Part shown: positions 8,492 to 16,673 of the stretch, in pieces
Numbering within the stretch: the first letter of the stretch is position 1
How the letters are laid out: every line of letters starts with the position of its first letter
Source: Comamonadaceae bacterium
GTDB taxonomy: Bacteria; Pseudomonadota; Gammaproteobacteria; Burkholderiales; Burkholderiaceae_C
Reading direction: 5' to 3'
DNA: 44,624 nucleotides
Assembly (NCBI GenBank): GCA_947371915.1
Contig: CANBRM010000013.1
Location: forward strand, 1 to 44,624
Program-made: the position numbers and the translations under genes
Notes under the pieces: model-generated
Told to the model about the DNA's origin: nothing
The model's database searches: none
What the model saw: only the letters and a program-made list of their open reading frames with translations

Positions 8492-10288
8492 ATGCCTAGC
8501 TATACCCCACCCCTGCGCGATATGCAATTTGTGCTGCACGATGTGTTGCATGTCACCGACGACTTCAAAGTCATGCCCAAGCATGCTGAGATCGATGCCG
8601 ACACGATTTCTGCGGTGCTGGAGGAAGGTGGCAAGTTCGCCTCTGAAGTGATCTTCCCCCTCAACCAAATTGGCGATACGCAAGGTTGCACCTTGGACCG
8701 TGACACGCATGAAGTGAGCACGCCCGATGGCTTCAAAGACGCGTTTGACCAATACGTGCAAGGCGGCTGGCCTGCCTTGAGTTGCGACCCCGCGTATGGC
8801 GGGCAAGGTTTGCCCATCGTGGTGAATCAGTGTTTTTACGAAATGCTCAACAGCGGTAACCAAGCATGGACCATGTACCCCGGTCTCTCGCACGGTGCTT
8901 ACGAAGCCCTGCATGCGCATGGCACTGAGGCGCAAAAGGCCTTGTATTTGCCCAAGCTCACCAGCGGCGAGTGGACAGGCACCATGTGCCTGACTGAGCC
9001 GCATTGCGGTACCGACCTTGGGTTGTTACGCACCAAGGCTGAAGCGCAAGCCGACGGTACGTACCGCATCACGGGCAACAAAATTTTCATCAGCGCCGGT
9101 GAGCACAACATGGTGAGCAACATTGTTCACTTGGTGTTGGCCCGCTTGCCCGATGCGCCCGCAGGCAGCAAAGGCATCAGCTTGTTTGTGGTGCCCAAGT
9201 TCAACGTGAACGACGATGGCAGCCTGGGTGAGCGCAACGGCATTTACTGCGGTGGCTTAGAGCACAAGATGGGTATTCACGGCAACGCCACGTGCCAAAT
9301 GGTGCTCGATGGGGCCGTGGGCACGATGGTGGGCCAACCCAACAAGGGCTTGGCGGCGATGTTTGTGATGATGAACGCCGCGCGCATTGGCGTGGGCATG
9401 CAATCGCTGGGCTTGACCGAAGTGGCCTATCAAAACGCGGTGGCCTATGCCAAAGACCGCATTCAATCGCGTAGCTTGACGGGCCCCAAAGACATCAGCA
9501 AGCCCGCTGACAGCATCTTGGTTCACCCCGATGTGCGCAAGATGCTGCTCACCGCCAAGGCGTATGCAGAAGGCGGTCGTGCACTCAGCTTGTATTGCGC
9601 GCTGTTGATTGACCGTGAGTTGAACCACCCCGATGCCACTGTGCGCGCCGACTCGGCAGAGATGGTGGCCTTGCTCACGCCCATCGTGAAAGCCTTCATC
9701 ACCGACAACGCCTGGACCGCAACCTCGGCCTGTATGCAAGTGTTTGGTGGCCACGGCTTTATCCGCGAATGGGGCATGGAGCAATACGTGCGCGATGCCC
9801 GCATCAACATGATTTATGAAGGCACCAACACCATCCAAAGTTTGGACTTGTTGGGGCGCAAAGTCTTGGGCAACCAAGGTGCGACGTTGAAGAAGTTTGG
9901 CGCACACATCACCGAACTGGTGATGGCCGAGCAGGGCAACGAAGACATGGCCGAGTTCATCAACCCACTGGCCAAGTTGGGCCAGCAAATGACGCAATTC
10001 ACCGGCGAGATTGGCTACAAAGCCATGCAAAACGCGGACGAAGTGGGCGCTGCGGCGGTCGACTACTTGCGCGTGGCTGGGCACTTGGTGTTTGGCTATT
10101 TCTGGGCGCGCATGGCGCAAGTGGCTTTGCAAAAAATTGCAGAAGGCAACCGCGACACGTTCTACCAAGCGAAGTTGCAAACGGCGCGCTTTTACTTTGC
10201 CAAACTGTTCCCTGAGACCGCATCGCTCATGGCCACAGCTCGCGCGGGCTCTGCTGTGCTGATGGAGACAGACGCTGTCTTTGCCTGA
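8492..10288 (+). CDS. Acyl-CoA dehydrogenase with C-terminal extension
   Basis: FAD-dependent acyl-CoA dehydrogenase of 598 aa, longer than the usual 380-aa enzymes. It has an N-terminal extension (AcdN-like), the central flavin-binding beta domain (TGTMCLTEPHCGTDLG), the helical C-terminal domain with the probable catalytic base Glu443 in MIYEGTNTIQ, and an extra C-terminal domain (about 470-598). An AAGGAG SD lies 7 bp before ATG 8492. It oxidises acyl-CoA to trans-2-enoyl-CoA; chain length is unknown, though this architecture is often found with medium/long-chain or aromatic acyl-CoAs. It is co-directional with the tetR gene and the downstream isomerase/hydratase and thioesterase. Confidence 0.93.
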   Translation: MPSYTPPLRDMQFVLHDVLHVTDDFKVMPKHAEIDADTISAVLEEGGKFASEVIFPLNQIGDTQGCTLDRDTHEVSTPDGFKDAFDQYVQGGWPALSCDPAYGGQGLPIVVNQCFYEMLNSGNQAWTMYPGLSHGAYEALHAHGTEAQKALYLPKLTSGEWTGTMCLTEPHCGTDLGLLRTKAEAQADGTYRITGNKIFISAGEHNMVSNIVHLVLARLPDAPAGSKGISLFVVPKFNVNDDGSLGERNGIYCGGLEHKMGIHGNATCQMVLDGAVGTMVGQPNKGLAAMFVMMNAARIGVGMQSLGLTEVAYQNAVAYAKDRIQSRSLTGPKDISKPADSILVHPDVRKMLLTAKAYAEGGRALSLYCALLIDRELNHPDATVRADSAEMVALLTPIVKAFITDNAWTATSACMQVFGGHGFIREWGMEQYVRDARINMIYEGTNTIQSLDLLGRKVLGNQGATLKKFGAHITELVMAEQGNEDMAEFINPLAKLGQQMTQFTGEIGYKAMQNADEVGAAAVDYLRVAGHLVFGYFWARMAQVALQKIAEGNRDTFYQAKLQTARFYFAKLFPETASLMATARAGSAVLMETDAVFA

Positions 10289-10325
10289 AATCGGGCGCAC
10301 CACAATGCTGTAAATTCACACGCTT

Positions 10326-10775
10326 ATGACAATCAAAACATTCAAATGCTTGCTGAGCTTCGCCCTGTTGGGCGCGGCCAGCAGCTTCGCACAAATGACA
10401 CCCGTGGGCACTTGGCACACCATCGACGACAACACGGGTGAGGCCAAGGCCGAAATCCAAATTGTGGACAAAGGTGGGGTGTTGAGTGGTCGCGTGGTCA
10501 AGTCGCTGCGGAACGATCCGAACGCTAAAAAAACCTGTGATGAATGCAAGGACGATCGCAAAGGCCAAGACATCATCGGTATGGAAATCATCCGTGGTGT
10601 GAAGCCCGAACCTTTGACCGAACACTTGTGGGCGGGGGGCGGAAAAATCTTAGACCCTGAAAACGGCAAAGATTACACCGTGAAAATGGTGCCCAAAGAC
10701 GGCGGTAAAAAGCTGCAGGTCCGTGGCTACATCGGCCCGTTCTACCGCACACAAACTTGGCTGCGTCAGCCTTAA
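10326..10775 (+). CDS. DUF2147 domain-containing exported protein
   Basis: 149 aa with an N-terminal Sec signal peptide (MTIKTFKCLLSFALLGAASS, cleavage probably after SFA). The mature part has DUF2147 features: VGTWHTIDDNTGEAKAEIQI, a Cys pair (KKTCDECKDD), and a C-terminal GYIGPFYRTQTWLR. A periplasmic location is predicted; the function of the family is not established. It lies inside a run of acyl-CoA enzymes, 37 bp after the dehydrogenase and 11 bp before the isomerase/hydratase, so it is probably cotranscribed. Confidence 0.85.
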   Translation: MTIKTFKCLLSFALLGAASSFAQMTPVGTWHTIDDNTGEAKAEIQIVDKGGVLSGRVVKSLRNDPNAKKTCDECKDDRKGQDIIGMEIIRGVKPEPLTEHLWAGGGKILDPENGKDYTVKMVPKDGGKKLQVRGYIGPFYRTQTWLRQP

Positions 10776-10786
10776 TGGAGAGATCG

Positions 10787-11551
10787 ATGACTGATATCTT
10801 GAACCACATTGACCAGGGCGTGATGACGCTCACGTTCAACCGCGTTGACAAAAAGAACTCCATCACTTCCGCCATGTATGCGGCGTTGGCCGATGCCCTT
10901 GAGCAAGCCGAGCAAGACGCTGCTGTGCGTGTGGTGGTCTTTCAAGGCCACGAAACGATCTTCAGTGCAGGCAACGACATTGCTGACTTTTTGAACAACC
11001 CGCCTGCAGGCCAAGACTCGCCGGTGTTCCGCTTTTTGCGCAACATCGCGGCTTTCTCCAAGCCCGTGATTGCCGCTGTGGCAGGCCCTGCCGTGGGCAT
11101 TGGTACCACGCTGTTGTTCCATTGCGATTTGGTTTACGCCGGTGACAACGCCGCGTTCTCCATGCCTTTTGTGAATTTGGGGTTGTGCCCCGAAGCCGCC
11201 TCTAGCTTGTTGGTGCCGCAGATGATGGGTTACCACCGTGCTGCTGAAGCATTGTTGATGGGTGAGCCTTTCATGGCTGAAGCGGCGCAAGAAGTGGGCT
11301 TGGTCAATCGCGTGGTGCCACCGCTGGAATTGAATAGCTATGCGCAAGCACAGGCCCGCAAATTGGCGGCTAAGCCCATCACCTCGCTTATGACGACCAA
11401 GCGTTTGATGAAGCAAGGTCAAGCTGCGCAAATCAAAGCGCAAATGGCGGAAGAAGGGGCTTCTTTTGGGCGCATGTTGCAAGAGCCTGCGGCCAAAGAA
11501 GCTTTTGGTGCGTTCATGGAAAAACGCAAGCCCGATTTTTCCAAGCTCTGA
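10787..11551 (+). CDS. Enoyl-CoA hydratase/isomerase family protein (ECI-like)
   Basis: 254-aa crotonase-fold enzyme. The oxyanion-hole segments are GNDIADFL and AVAGPAVGIGTTLLFHCD. The active-site stretch is PFVNLGLCPEAASSLL, with one Glu in the L-C-P-E position as in delta3,delta2-enoyl-CoA isomerases; the first hydratase glutamate (Q-P-E in hydratases) is replaced by PFV. I therefore favour an isomerase over a plain hydratase. The start is ATG 10787 behind GGAGAG. It sits in the acyl-CoA module and would act on enoyl-CoA formed by the upstream dehydrogenase. Confidence 0.88.
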   Translation: MTDILNHIDQGVMTLTFNRVDKKNSITSAMYAALADALEQAEQDAAVRVVVFQGHETIFSAGNDIADFLNNPPAGQDSPVFRFLRNIAAFSKPVIAAVAGPAVGIGTTLLFHCDLVYAGDNAAFSMPFVNLGLCPEAASSLLVPQMMGYHRAAEALLMGEPFMAEAAQEVGLVNRVVPPLELNSYAQAQARKLAAKPITSLMTTKRLMKQGQAAQIKAQMAEEGASFGRMLQEPAAKEAFGAFMEKRKPDFSKL

Positions 11552-11577
11552 GAAGTTGTTCAAGAAAGACATCTGGC

Positions 11578-12087
11578 ATGCCTCATTTCTCTAAGAGCTC
11601 GGCCTTGTCTGAGCCGCAAGCACCTCTAGTTGTGCTTGAGCCTGAGTACTTAGAAGGCTTTCGCCAGATCTATGAAGAAAAGATCGTCTTCAACAAAACC
11701 TTAGGTCTGAAACTGGTGAACGTCACCCCTGAAGAGGTGGTGGCACGCATCGACATGAAGCCTGAGTTGGTGGGGCATTACGGCTACAACCGCATTCACG
11801 GCGGCGTCATCAGCGCTGTGTTGGATGCGATTGGCAGCGCTGCCGTCATGGCGGCGCTGGCCGCCAAGCACATGAACGAAGCGCCTGAGCAGCGGCTACA
11901 GCGCTTCACCAAGCTGGGCACCATCGATTTGCGGGTGGATTATTTGCGTCCCGGCATTGGCGAGCACTTCACCATCCACGCCCATGCATTGCGCGTGGGC
12001 TCGCGGGTGGGCTCGTCGCGCATGGAGTTTCGCGGACCCGATGGCACCTTGATGTCGACGGGCGCAGCCGCCTACATCGTTTCTTAA
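11578..12087 (+). CDS. PaaI-type hotdog thioesterase
   Basis: 169-aa acyl-CoA thioesterase of the hotdog fold. The active-site helix reads GYNRIHGGVISAVLDAIGSA, with the HGG motif and a downstream Asp, as in PaaI/YigI-like proteins. The C-terminal strands include SRVGSSRMEFRGPDG. The N-terminal 40 residues extend beyond the domain. It lies 26 bp after the isomerase/hydratase and would release CoA from accumulating intermediates. It converges on a second, YciA-type thioesterase with 3 bp between stop codons. Confidence 0.88.
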   Translation: MPHFSKSSALSEPQAPLVVLEPEYLEGFRQIYEEKIVFNKTLGLKLVNVTPEEVVARIDMKPELVGHYGYNRIHGGVISAVLDAIGSAAVMAALAAKHMNEAPEQRLQRFTKLGTIDLRVDYLRPGIGEHFTIHAHALRVGSRVGSSRMEFRGPDGTLMSTGAAAYIVS

Positions 12088-12090
12088 AGC

Positions 12091-12501
12091 TCAGCCTTTG
12101 GGTATTTGGCGAGGTTTGCCTTGCTCGTCAATCGCGACGTAAGTGACCATGGCTTGTGTCACCTTCATGTACTCCCCTTGCGTGTGAAAGCGTTCGGCAA
12201 ACACTTCAACGCTGACGGTGATCGAGGTGTTGCCAATGCGTTGCACGCGTGAGAAGAAACTCAAAATGTCGCCCACTTTCACGGGCTGTTTGAAGATGAA
12301 CTCGTTCACCGCCACCGTGGCCATGCGTCCGCGCACATAGCGGGCAGGCAGCACCGCACCGGCCAAGTCGACTTGTGCCATCACCCAGCCGCCAAAAATA
12401 TCGCCATTGGCATTGCAGTCAGCGGGCATGGGGATCACTTTGAGGACCAACTCTTGGTCGGTGGGCAAAGGTGTGGCGTGGGGATTGATGGGTGAGGACA
12501 T
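12091..12501 (-). CDS. Acyl-CoA thioesterase, YciA family
   Basis: 136-aa hotdog acyl-CoA hydrolase. The family signature NANGDIFGGWVMAQVDLAGA contains the catalytic Asp, followed by VAVNEFIFKQPVKVGD. The start is placed at ATG 12501 (MSSPINPHA); an in-frame ATG at 12531 would add 10 residues and overlap the divergent ABC transporter start region. YciA enzymes hydrolyse short to long acyl-CoAs broadly. It is on the opposite strand from the acyl-CoA module and so probably has its own promoter. Confidence 0.9.
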   Translation of the reverse strand: MSSPINPHATPLPTDQELVLKVIPMPADCNANGDIFGGWVMAQVDLAGAVLPARYVRGRMATVAVNEFIFKQPVKVGDILSFFSRVQRIGNTSITVSVEVFAERFHTQGEYMKVTQAMVTYVAIDEQGKPRQIPKG

Positions 12502-12539
12502 AGGCACAATGGAAAGATAACTTTGAGTCATTGTGCAAT

Positions 12540-14354
12540 ATGCGTCATCACGCCCATTCTTCCTCCTCGCCGCAACCCGGCACACCCGTCAAGCAGCGTC
12601 CAGATCGCGAAACGCTGAAACGGCTGTTCCCTTATCTGTGGCAATACAAATGGCGTGTCTTGGCGGCGCTGACGTTCATGGTCGGTGCCAAGGTGGCCAA
12701 CGTCAGTGTGCCGATCTTGTTGAAGAACTTGATCGACGACATGTCCATCAAACCCGGCGATCCCCAAGCGGTGTTGGTGGTGCCCGTGGCGTTATTGCTG
12801 GTCTATGGCGCACTGCGTTTGTCGGTGTCCGCGTTCACGGAGTTGCGTGAGTTGGTATTTGCCAAAGCCACCCAAGGCGCGGCGCGACAAATTGCACTGG
12901 AGACGTTTCAACACTTGCATGCCTTGAGTCTGCGCTTCCATTTGGAGCGCCAAACCGGTGGCATGACGCGCGACATCGAGCGTGGCGTGCGGGGCATTGA
13001 GTCACTCATTTCGTATTCGCTCTACAGCGTGGTGCCCACGCTGATTGAGGTGGCCTTGGTCTTGAGCATCTTGGCGGTGAAGTTTGATGTGTGGTTTGCA
13101 GGCATCACGCTGGCAGCCTTGACGCTGTACATCGTGTTCACCATCAGTGTGACCGAATGGCGCACCCAATACCGCCGCCAAGCCAATGAGTTTGACTCTG
13201 CGGCACACACCAAAGCGGTGGATTCGTTGCTCAATTACGAGACCGTCAAATACTTCAACAACGAAACCTTCGAGGCTTCGCGTTACGACAAAAGTCTAGA
13301 GGCTTTGCGCCGTGCGCGCTTGAAAGCGCAAACCTCGCTGTCCCTGCTTAACACGGGGCAGCAGCTCATCATTGCCATCGCCTTGGTCGGCATGTTGTGG
13401 CGCGCCACCCAAGGCGTGGTGGATGGCCGCATGACCTTGGGCGACTTGGTGATGATCAACGCATTCATGATTCAGCTCTACATTCCCCTGAACTTTTTGG
13501 GTGTGCTGTACCGCGAAATCAAACAAAGCCTGACCGACCTTGACCGAATGTTCACGTTACTTGAAAAAGAGCGCGAGGTGGCGGATGCGCCCAACGCGCC
13601 CAGTTTGCAGCTGAGCGGGCCGCCTGCGGTGAGGTTTGAGTCAGTGGTGTTTGCCTATGAGTCCTCGCGACCGATCTTGCATGGCATCAGTTTTGAGATC
13701 CCTGCGGGCAAAACAGTGGCGGTGGTGGGCCCTTCGGGCTCGGGTAAGTCCACTTTGGCGCGTTTGTTGTTTCGTTTTTATGACGTGGGTTCAGGTGCGA
13801 TCACCATCAATGGCCAAGACATTCGCCAAGTCACACAAGGCAGTGTGCGTCGTGCCATGGGCATCGTGCCGCAAGACACCGTGTTGTTCAACGACACCGT
13901 GCGCTACAACATCGCCTATGGCCGCACCGATGCGACCGAGCCCGAGGTGGAGCAAGCTGCACGGGCCGCGCACATCCACGATTTCATATCGGCGACACCC
14001 AAGGGTTATGACACCATGGTGGGCGAGCGTGGTTTGAAGCTCTCAGGCGGTGAAAAGCAACGGGTGGCGATCGCTCGCACCTTGCTGAAGAACCCACCGA
14101 TTGTGATTTTTGACGAAGCCACTTCGGCTCTTGACAGCGCCAACGAACGCGCCATTCAGTCTGAATTGCAAAGCGCGGCACAAAACAAAACCACCTTGGT
14201 CATCGCCCACCGTTTGTCCACCGTGGTCGATGCACACGAAATTTTGGTGATGGATGCGGGCCGCATTGTGGAGCGCGGATCGCACGCGGTGTTGTTGGCA
14301 TTGAATGGACGCTACGCGCAGATGTGGGCGTTGCAGCAGTCGTCTGAGGCTTGA
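12540..14354 (+). CDS. Atm1/HMT1-type ABC exporter (fused permease-ATPase)
   Basis: 604-aa half-transporter in the inner membrane. N-terminal transmembrane domain of about six helices (residues about 40-330), including the family stretch NYETVKYFNNETFEA typical of Atm1/Ycf1-related exporters. The ATPase domain has Walker A GPSGSGKST, Q-loop VPQDTVLFNDT, signature LSGGEKQR, Walker B IVIFDEATSALD and the H-loop AHRLST. Related proteins export glutathione persulfide or metal-glutathione complexes, so a role in Fe-S or metal handling is inferred. The start is ATG 12540 rather than TTG 12531. A terminator follows. Confidence 0.92.
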   Translation: MRHHAHSSSSPQPGTPVKQRPDRETLKRLFPYLWQYKWRVLAALTFMVGAKVANVSVPILLKNLIDDMSIKPGDPQAVLVVPVALLLVYGALRLSVSAFTELRELVFAKATQGAARQIALETFQHLHALSLRFHLERQTGGMTRDIERGVRGIESLISYSLYSVVPTLIEVALVLSILAVKFDVWFAGITLAALTLYIVFTISVTEWRTQYRRQANEFDSAAHTKAVDSLLNYETVKYFNNETFEASRYDKSLEALRRARLKAQTSLSLLNTGQQLIIAIALVGMLWRATQGVVDGRMTLGDLVMINAFMIQLYIPLNFLGVLYREIKQSLTDLDRMFTLLEKEREVADAPNAPSLQLSGPPAVRFESVVFAYESSRPILHGISFEIPAGKTVAVVGPSGSGKSTLARLLFRFYDVGSGAITINGQDIRQVTQGSVRRAMGIVPQDTVLFNDTVRYNIAYGRTDATEPEVEQAARAAHIHDFISATPKGYDTMVGERGLKLSGGEKQRVAIARTLLKNPPIVIFDEATSALDSANERAIQSELQSAAQNKTTLVIAHRLSTVVDAHEILVMDAGRIVERGSHAVLLALNGRYAQMWALQQSSEA

Positions 14355-14368
14355 TGGACTTCAAAGCA

Positions 14369-14401
14369 AAAAGGCCCCTCGTCAACAACGAGAGGCCTTT
14401 G
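14369..14401. terminator. Bidirectional intrinsic terminator (ABC exporter / metK)
   Basis: The inverted repeat AAAAGGCCCCTCG ... CGAGAGGCCTTT has a 7-nt loop and one mismatch, with A-rich sequence on the left and T-rich on the right. It lies between the stops of the convergent ABC exporter and metK genes and would work for both strands. Confidence 0.8.
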
Positions 14402-14421
14402 CATTTCTGCGTGAAGCGTGC

Positions 14422-15606
14422 TTACTTCAAACCAGCCGCGTCTTTCAGCAACGCCGCCTTGTCCGTGCGTTCCCACGTGAACTCCGGCTCTTCACGGCCG
14501 AAGTGGCCGTACGCTGCGGTCTTGCTGTAAATCGGGCGCAGCAAGTCGAGCATTTGGATGATGCCCTTGGGGCGCAGGTCAAAGTGCTCTGCCACCAAGG
14601 CGGCGATTTTGTCGTCAGCGATCACGCCCGTGCCCTCGGTGTTCACCGTGATGTTCATGGGGCGCGCCACGCCAATCGCGTATGCCACTTGAATTTGGCA
14701 CTTCGTGGCCAAGCCTGCCGCCACGATGTTTTTGGCCACATAGCGTGCTGCGTAGGCGGCTGAGCGGTCCACCTTGGTGGGGTCTTTGCCAGAGAAAGCA
14801 CCGCCGCCGTGGGGGCAAGCGCCACCGTAGGTGTCCACAATGATTTTGCGACCGGTCAAGCCGCAGTCGCCTTGTGGGCCGCCGATGACGAATCGGCCGG
14901 TGGGGTTGATCAAATACTTGGTGTCTTGCAACCATTCTTTGGGCAACACGGGCTTGATGATCTCTTCAATCACTGCCTCGATGAAGCTGTCCTTCATTTG
15001 GGTGGGCGATTGTGATTGGTCAGGGCTGTGTTGGGTTGACAACACCACGGTGTCAATGCTGTGGGGCTTACCGTCTACGTAGCGCATGGTCACTTGGCTC
15101 TTGGCGTCGGGGCGCAAAAAGGGCAAACGGCCGTCTTTGCGCAACTGGGCTTGACGCTCGACCAAACGGTGGGCGTAGTAAATGGGGGCGGGCATCAGCT
15201 CTGGCGTTTCGCTGCAGGCGTAGCCAAACATCAGGCCTTGGTCGCCAGCGCCGATGTTGAGGTAGTCGTCCGATGCGCGGTCCACACCTTGGGCGATGTC
15301 GTTGGACTGTTTGTCATAAGCCACCAAAACCGCACAGCCTTTGTAGTCAATGCCGTAGTCGGTGTTGTCGTAGCCGATGCGCTTGATGGTGTCGCGGGCC
15401 ACTTGGATGTAGTCCACGTTGGCTTGCGTGGTGATCTCGCCTGCCAAGACGACCAAGCCGGTGTTGGTCAGTGTTTCGGCGGCCACGCGTGAGAGCGGGT
15501 CTTGCTCAAAGATTGCGTCGAGGATGGCGTCTGAGATTTGATCCGCGACTTTGTCGGGATGGCCTTCCGAGACGGACTCAGAGGTGAAGAGATAGTCGAG
15601 AGACAT
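14422..15606 (-). CDS. metK: S-adenosylmethionine synthetase
   Basis: Makes SAM from methionine and ATP in the cytoplasm. 394 aa, standard length. Motifs: [18 protein letters not shown] at the N-terminus (ATP/metal site), the conserved [20 protein letters not shown], and [20 protein letters not shown] (the P-loop-like signature). The SD AAGGAG is 8 nt before ATG 15606. The roughly 155-nt leader carries a SAM-II-like structure and an SD-masking stem, so feedback by SAM on translation is likely. It is divergent from the lpxL-type acyltransferase genes. Confidence 0.98.
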   Translation of the reverse strand: MSLDYLFTSESVSEGHPDKVADQISDAILDAIFEQDPLSRVAAETLTNTGLVVLAGEITTQANVDYIQVARDTIKRIGYDNTDYGIDYKGCAVLVAYDKQSNDIAQGVDRASDDYLNIGAGDQGLMFGYACSETPELMPAPIYYAHRLVERQAQLRKDGRLPFLRPDAKSQVTMRYVDGKPHSIDTVVLSTQHSPDQSQSPTQMKDSFIEAVIEEIIKPVLPKEWLQDTKYLINPTGRFVIGGPQGDCGLTGRKIIVDTYGGACPHGGGAFSGKDPTKVDRSAAYAARYVAKNIVAAGLATKCQIQVAYAIGVARPMNITVNTEGTGVIADDKIAALVAEHFDLRPKGIIQMLDLLRPIYSKTAAYGHFGREEPEFTWERTDKAALLKDAAGLK

Positions 15607-15613
15607 GAAAAAA

Positions 15614-15666
15614 GCTCCTTGTTTTCAATAGGTTGTTCGGCGTTGCCGACCCTGAAAACTTGGAGC
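15614..15666 (-). promoter_or_regulatory. Stem masking the metK Shine-Dalgarno sequence
   Basis: On the minus strand GCUCC-AA-GUUUUCA (15666-15653) is complementary to UGAAAAC-AA-GGAGC (15627-15614): 12 pairs around a symmetric AA/AA internal loop. The 3' arm contains the metK SD (AAGGAG). A nested hairpin UCGGC-AAC-GCCGA (15649-15637) fills the loop. The 5' arm nucleotides 15664-15668 (GGGCU) can instead pair with AGCCC at 15692-15696, giving a possible on/off switch. The structure was drawn by eye; no folding energy was computed. Confidence 0.7.
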
Positions 15667-15667
15667 C

Positions 15668-15762
15668 CAGCGAACGCTTTAGCAGTTGCGGGGGCTTTGC
15701 CCTCACTCTCACACCATGGTGTGTCGTCGCCCTGCAAGTAGTTCTTTAACTCAGCGACAATC
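15668..15762 (-). ncRNA. Candidate SAM-II-type riboswitch aptamer in the metK leader
   Basis: Read on the minus strand, P1 is UUGUCGC (15760-15754) with GCGACGA (15730-15724). The loop opens UGAGUUAAAG and ends CUUGCAGG, and GCUAAA follows at 15683-15678. This order (P1, UGA-UUAA, UUGCA, P1', GCUAAA) is that of SAM-II RNAs as I remember the crystallised metX example. A pseudoknot P2 is available: GAAC (15744-15741) with GUUC (15675-15672), and GCAG (15735-15732) with CUGC (15685-15682). The P1'-to-GCUAAA linker is long (about 40 nt) and holds two hairpins, CACAC-CAUG-GUGUG and GGGC-AAA-GCCC. The gene controlled, metK, makes the ligand. Confidence 0.6.
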
Positions 15763-15765
15763 TGT

Positions 15766-15793
15766 ATTCTATTTGAACTTCCCTCCCTGCCAA
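15766..15793 (-). promoter_or_regulatory. Candidate sigma70 promoter of metK
   Basis: Minus-strand TTGGCA (15793-15788) and TAGAAT (15771-15766) are separated by 16 bp. Transcription would begin near 15759, right at the first strand of the proposed riboswitch P1, so the aptamer would form the extreme 5' end of the mRNA. The -35 box overlaps the region upstream of the divergent acyltransferase gene. Confidence 0.6.
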
Positions 15794-15803
15794 AAATAAC
15801 CCT

Positions 15804-16670
15804 ATGGCCCCTGTGACACGACTTTTCCATTGGCTTGCTTGCCTTCCTTTGCCGCTGATGCAGCGCGTGGGTGCGGGTTTGGGTTGGGTCGTCTGGTGGA
15901 TGTCGCCGAGTTACCGCCGCCATTTCAAAGCCAATGTGCAGGCTGCGGGTATTGCGTGGCGTGATGCGCGTCCGGCGGTGGCGGCGATTGGCATGATGGT
16001 GGCTGAGTTGCCTTGGGTCTGGATGCGTCCGCACAGTGCCACGTTGAACGACGTTGTGCAATGGGAGGGTGCCGAGCACTTTGAAGCCGCGATGCTCGCC
16101 GGTCGAGGGGCTATTATTTTGTCGCCCCACTTGGGCAGCTGGGAAATCGGTGCGCAAGCGATTGCCGAAAAGTTTGGCCCGCGCTTTGGCCCCTTGGTGG
16201 CCTTGTTTCGTCCGGCTCGCAAAGCGTGGCTGGAGCCCTTGGTGGCGAATGCCCGCACCCGCCCTTATTTAGATTCCGCGCCCACATCGCTCGCTGGTGT
16301 GCGCACTTTGATTCGAACCTTGCGCAAGGGCGGCTACCCCGCCATCTTGCCCGACCAAGTGCCTCCCTTGGGCCAAGGCGTGTGGGCGCCTTTCTTTGGC
16401 AGCGATGTGTACACCATGACGCTGCTGGGCAAATTGGCCCAACAAACCGGTGCGCAAGTGATCTTGACGTGGTGCGAGCGTCTTGCCCCAGGCCAAGGTT
16501 TTTGCATGCACATGCGCCCCTTTGATGCCCCAGAACTGCGCGATGCGTCAGTGTCGCCCGAACTGGCGGCGGCGGCCGTGAATCGGGGCGTCGAGGCGAT
16601 GGTGCGTCACGCGCCAGGCCAGTATTTGTGGGGCTATGCCCGCGACAAACAACCCCGTTCGGAAGGCTGA
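15804..16670 (+). CDS. Lipid A biosynthesis acyltransferase, LpxL/HtrB family (first copy)
   Basis: 288-aa inner-membrane acyltransferase that adds a secondary acyl chain to lipid A precursors. The catalytic H-x4-(D/E) motif is SPHLGSWEIG (about residues 109-118). An N-terminal hydrophobic segment anchors it (FHWLACLPLPLMQRVGAGLG). A substrate-binding region with DQVPPLGQGVWAPFFG is typical of the LPLAT family. A second homologue follows 3 bp later, so they form an operon and probably act one after the other on lipid A. It is divergent from metK. Confidence 0.9.
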   Translation: MAPVTRLFHWLACLPLPLMQRVGAGLGWVVWWMSPSYRRHFKANVQAAGIAWRDARPAVAAIGMMVAELPWVWMRPHSATLNDVVQWEGAEHFEAAMLAGRGAIILSPHLGSWEIGAQAIAEKFGPRFGPLVALFRPARKAWLEPLVANARTRPYLDSAPTSLAGVRTLIRTLRKGGYPAILPDQVPPLGQGVWAPFFGSDVYTMTLLGKLAQQTGAQVILTWCERLAPGQGFCMHMRPFDAPELRDASVSPELAAAAVNRGVEAMVRHAPGQYLWGYARDKQPRSEG

Positions 16671-16673
16671 GCG

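Noticed and set aside
15655-15762. SAM-I or SAH riboswitch as alternative identity of the metK leader
   Set aside because: The SAM-I four-way junction elements are lacking apart from a chance GGCAAC, and the GAGGAGCGCUGC-like core of SAH riboswitches is not present.
15468-16157. Minus-strand frame spanning the metK leader and the first acyltransferase gene
   Set aside because: It shares no motif with any family and crosses the riboswitch-like leader and the metK start in another frame.
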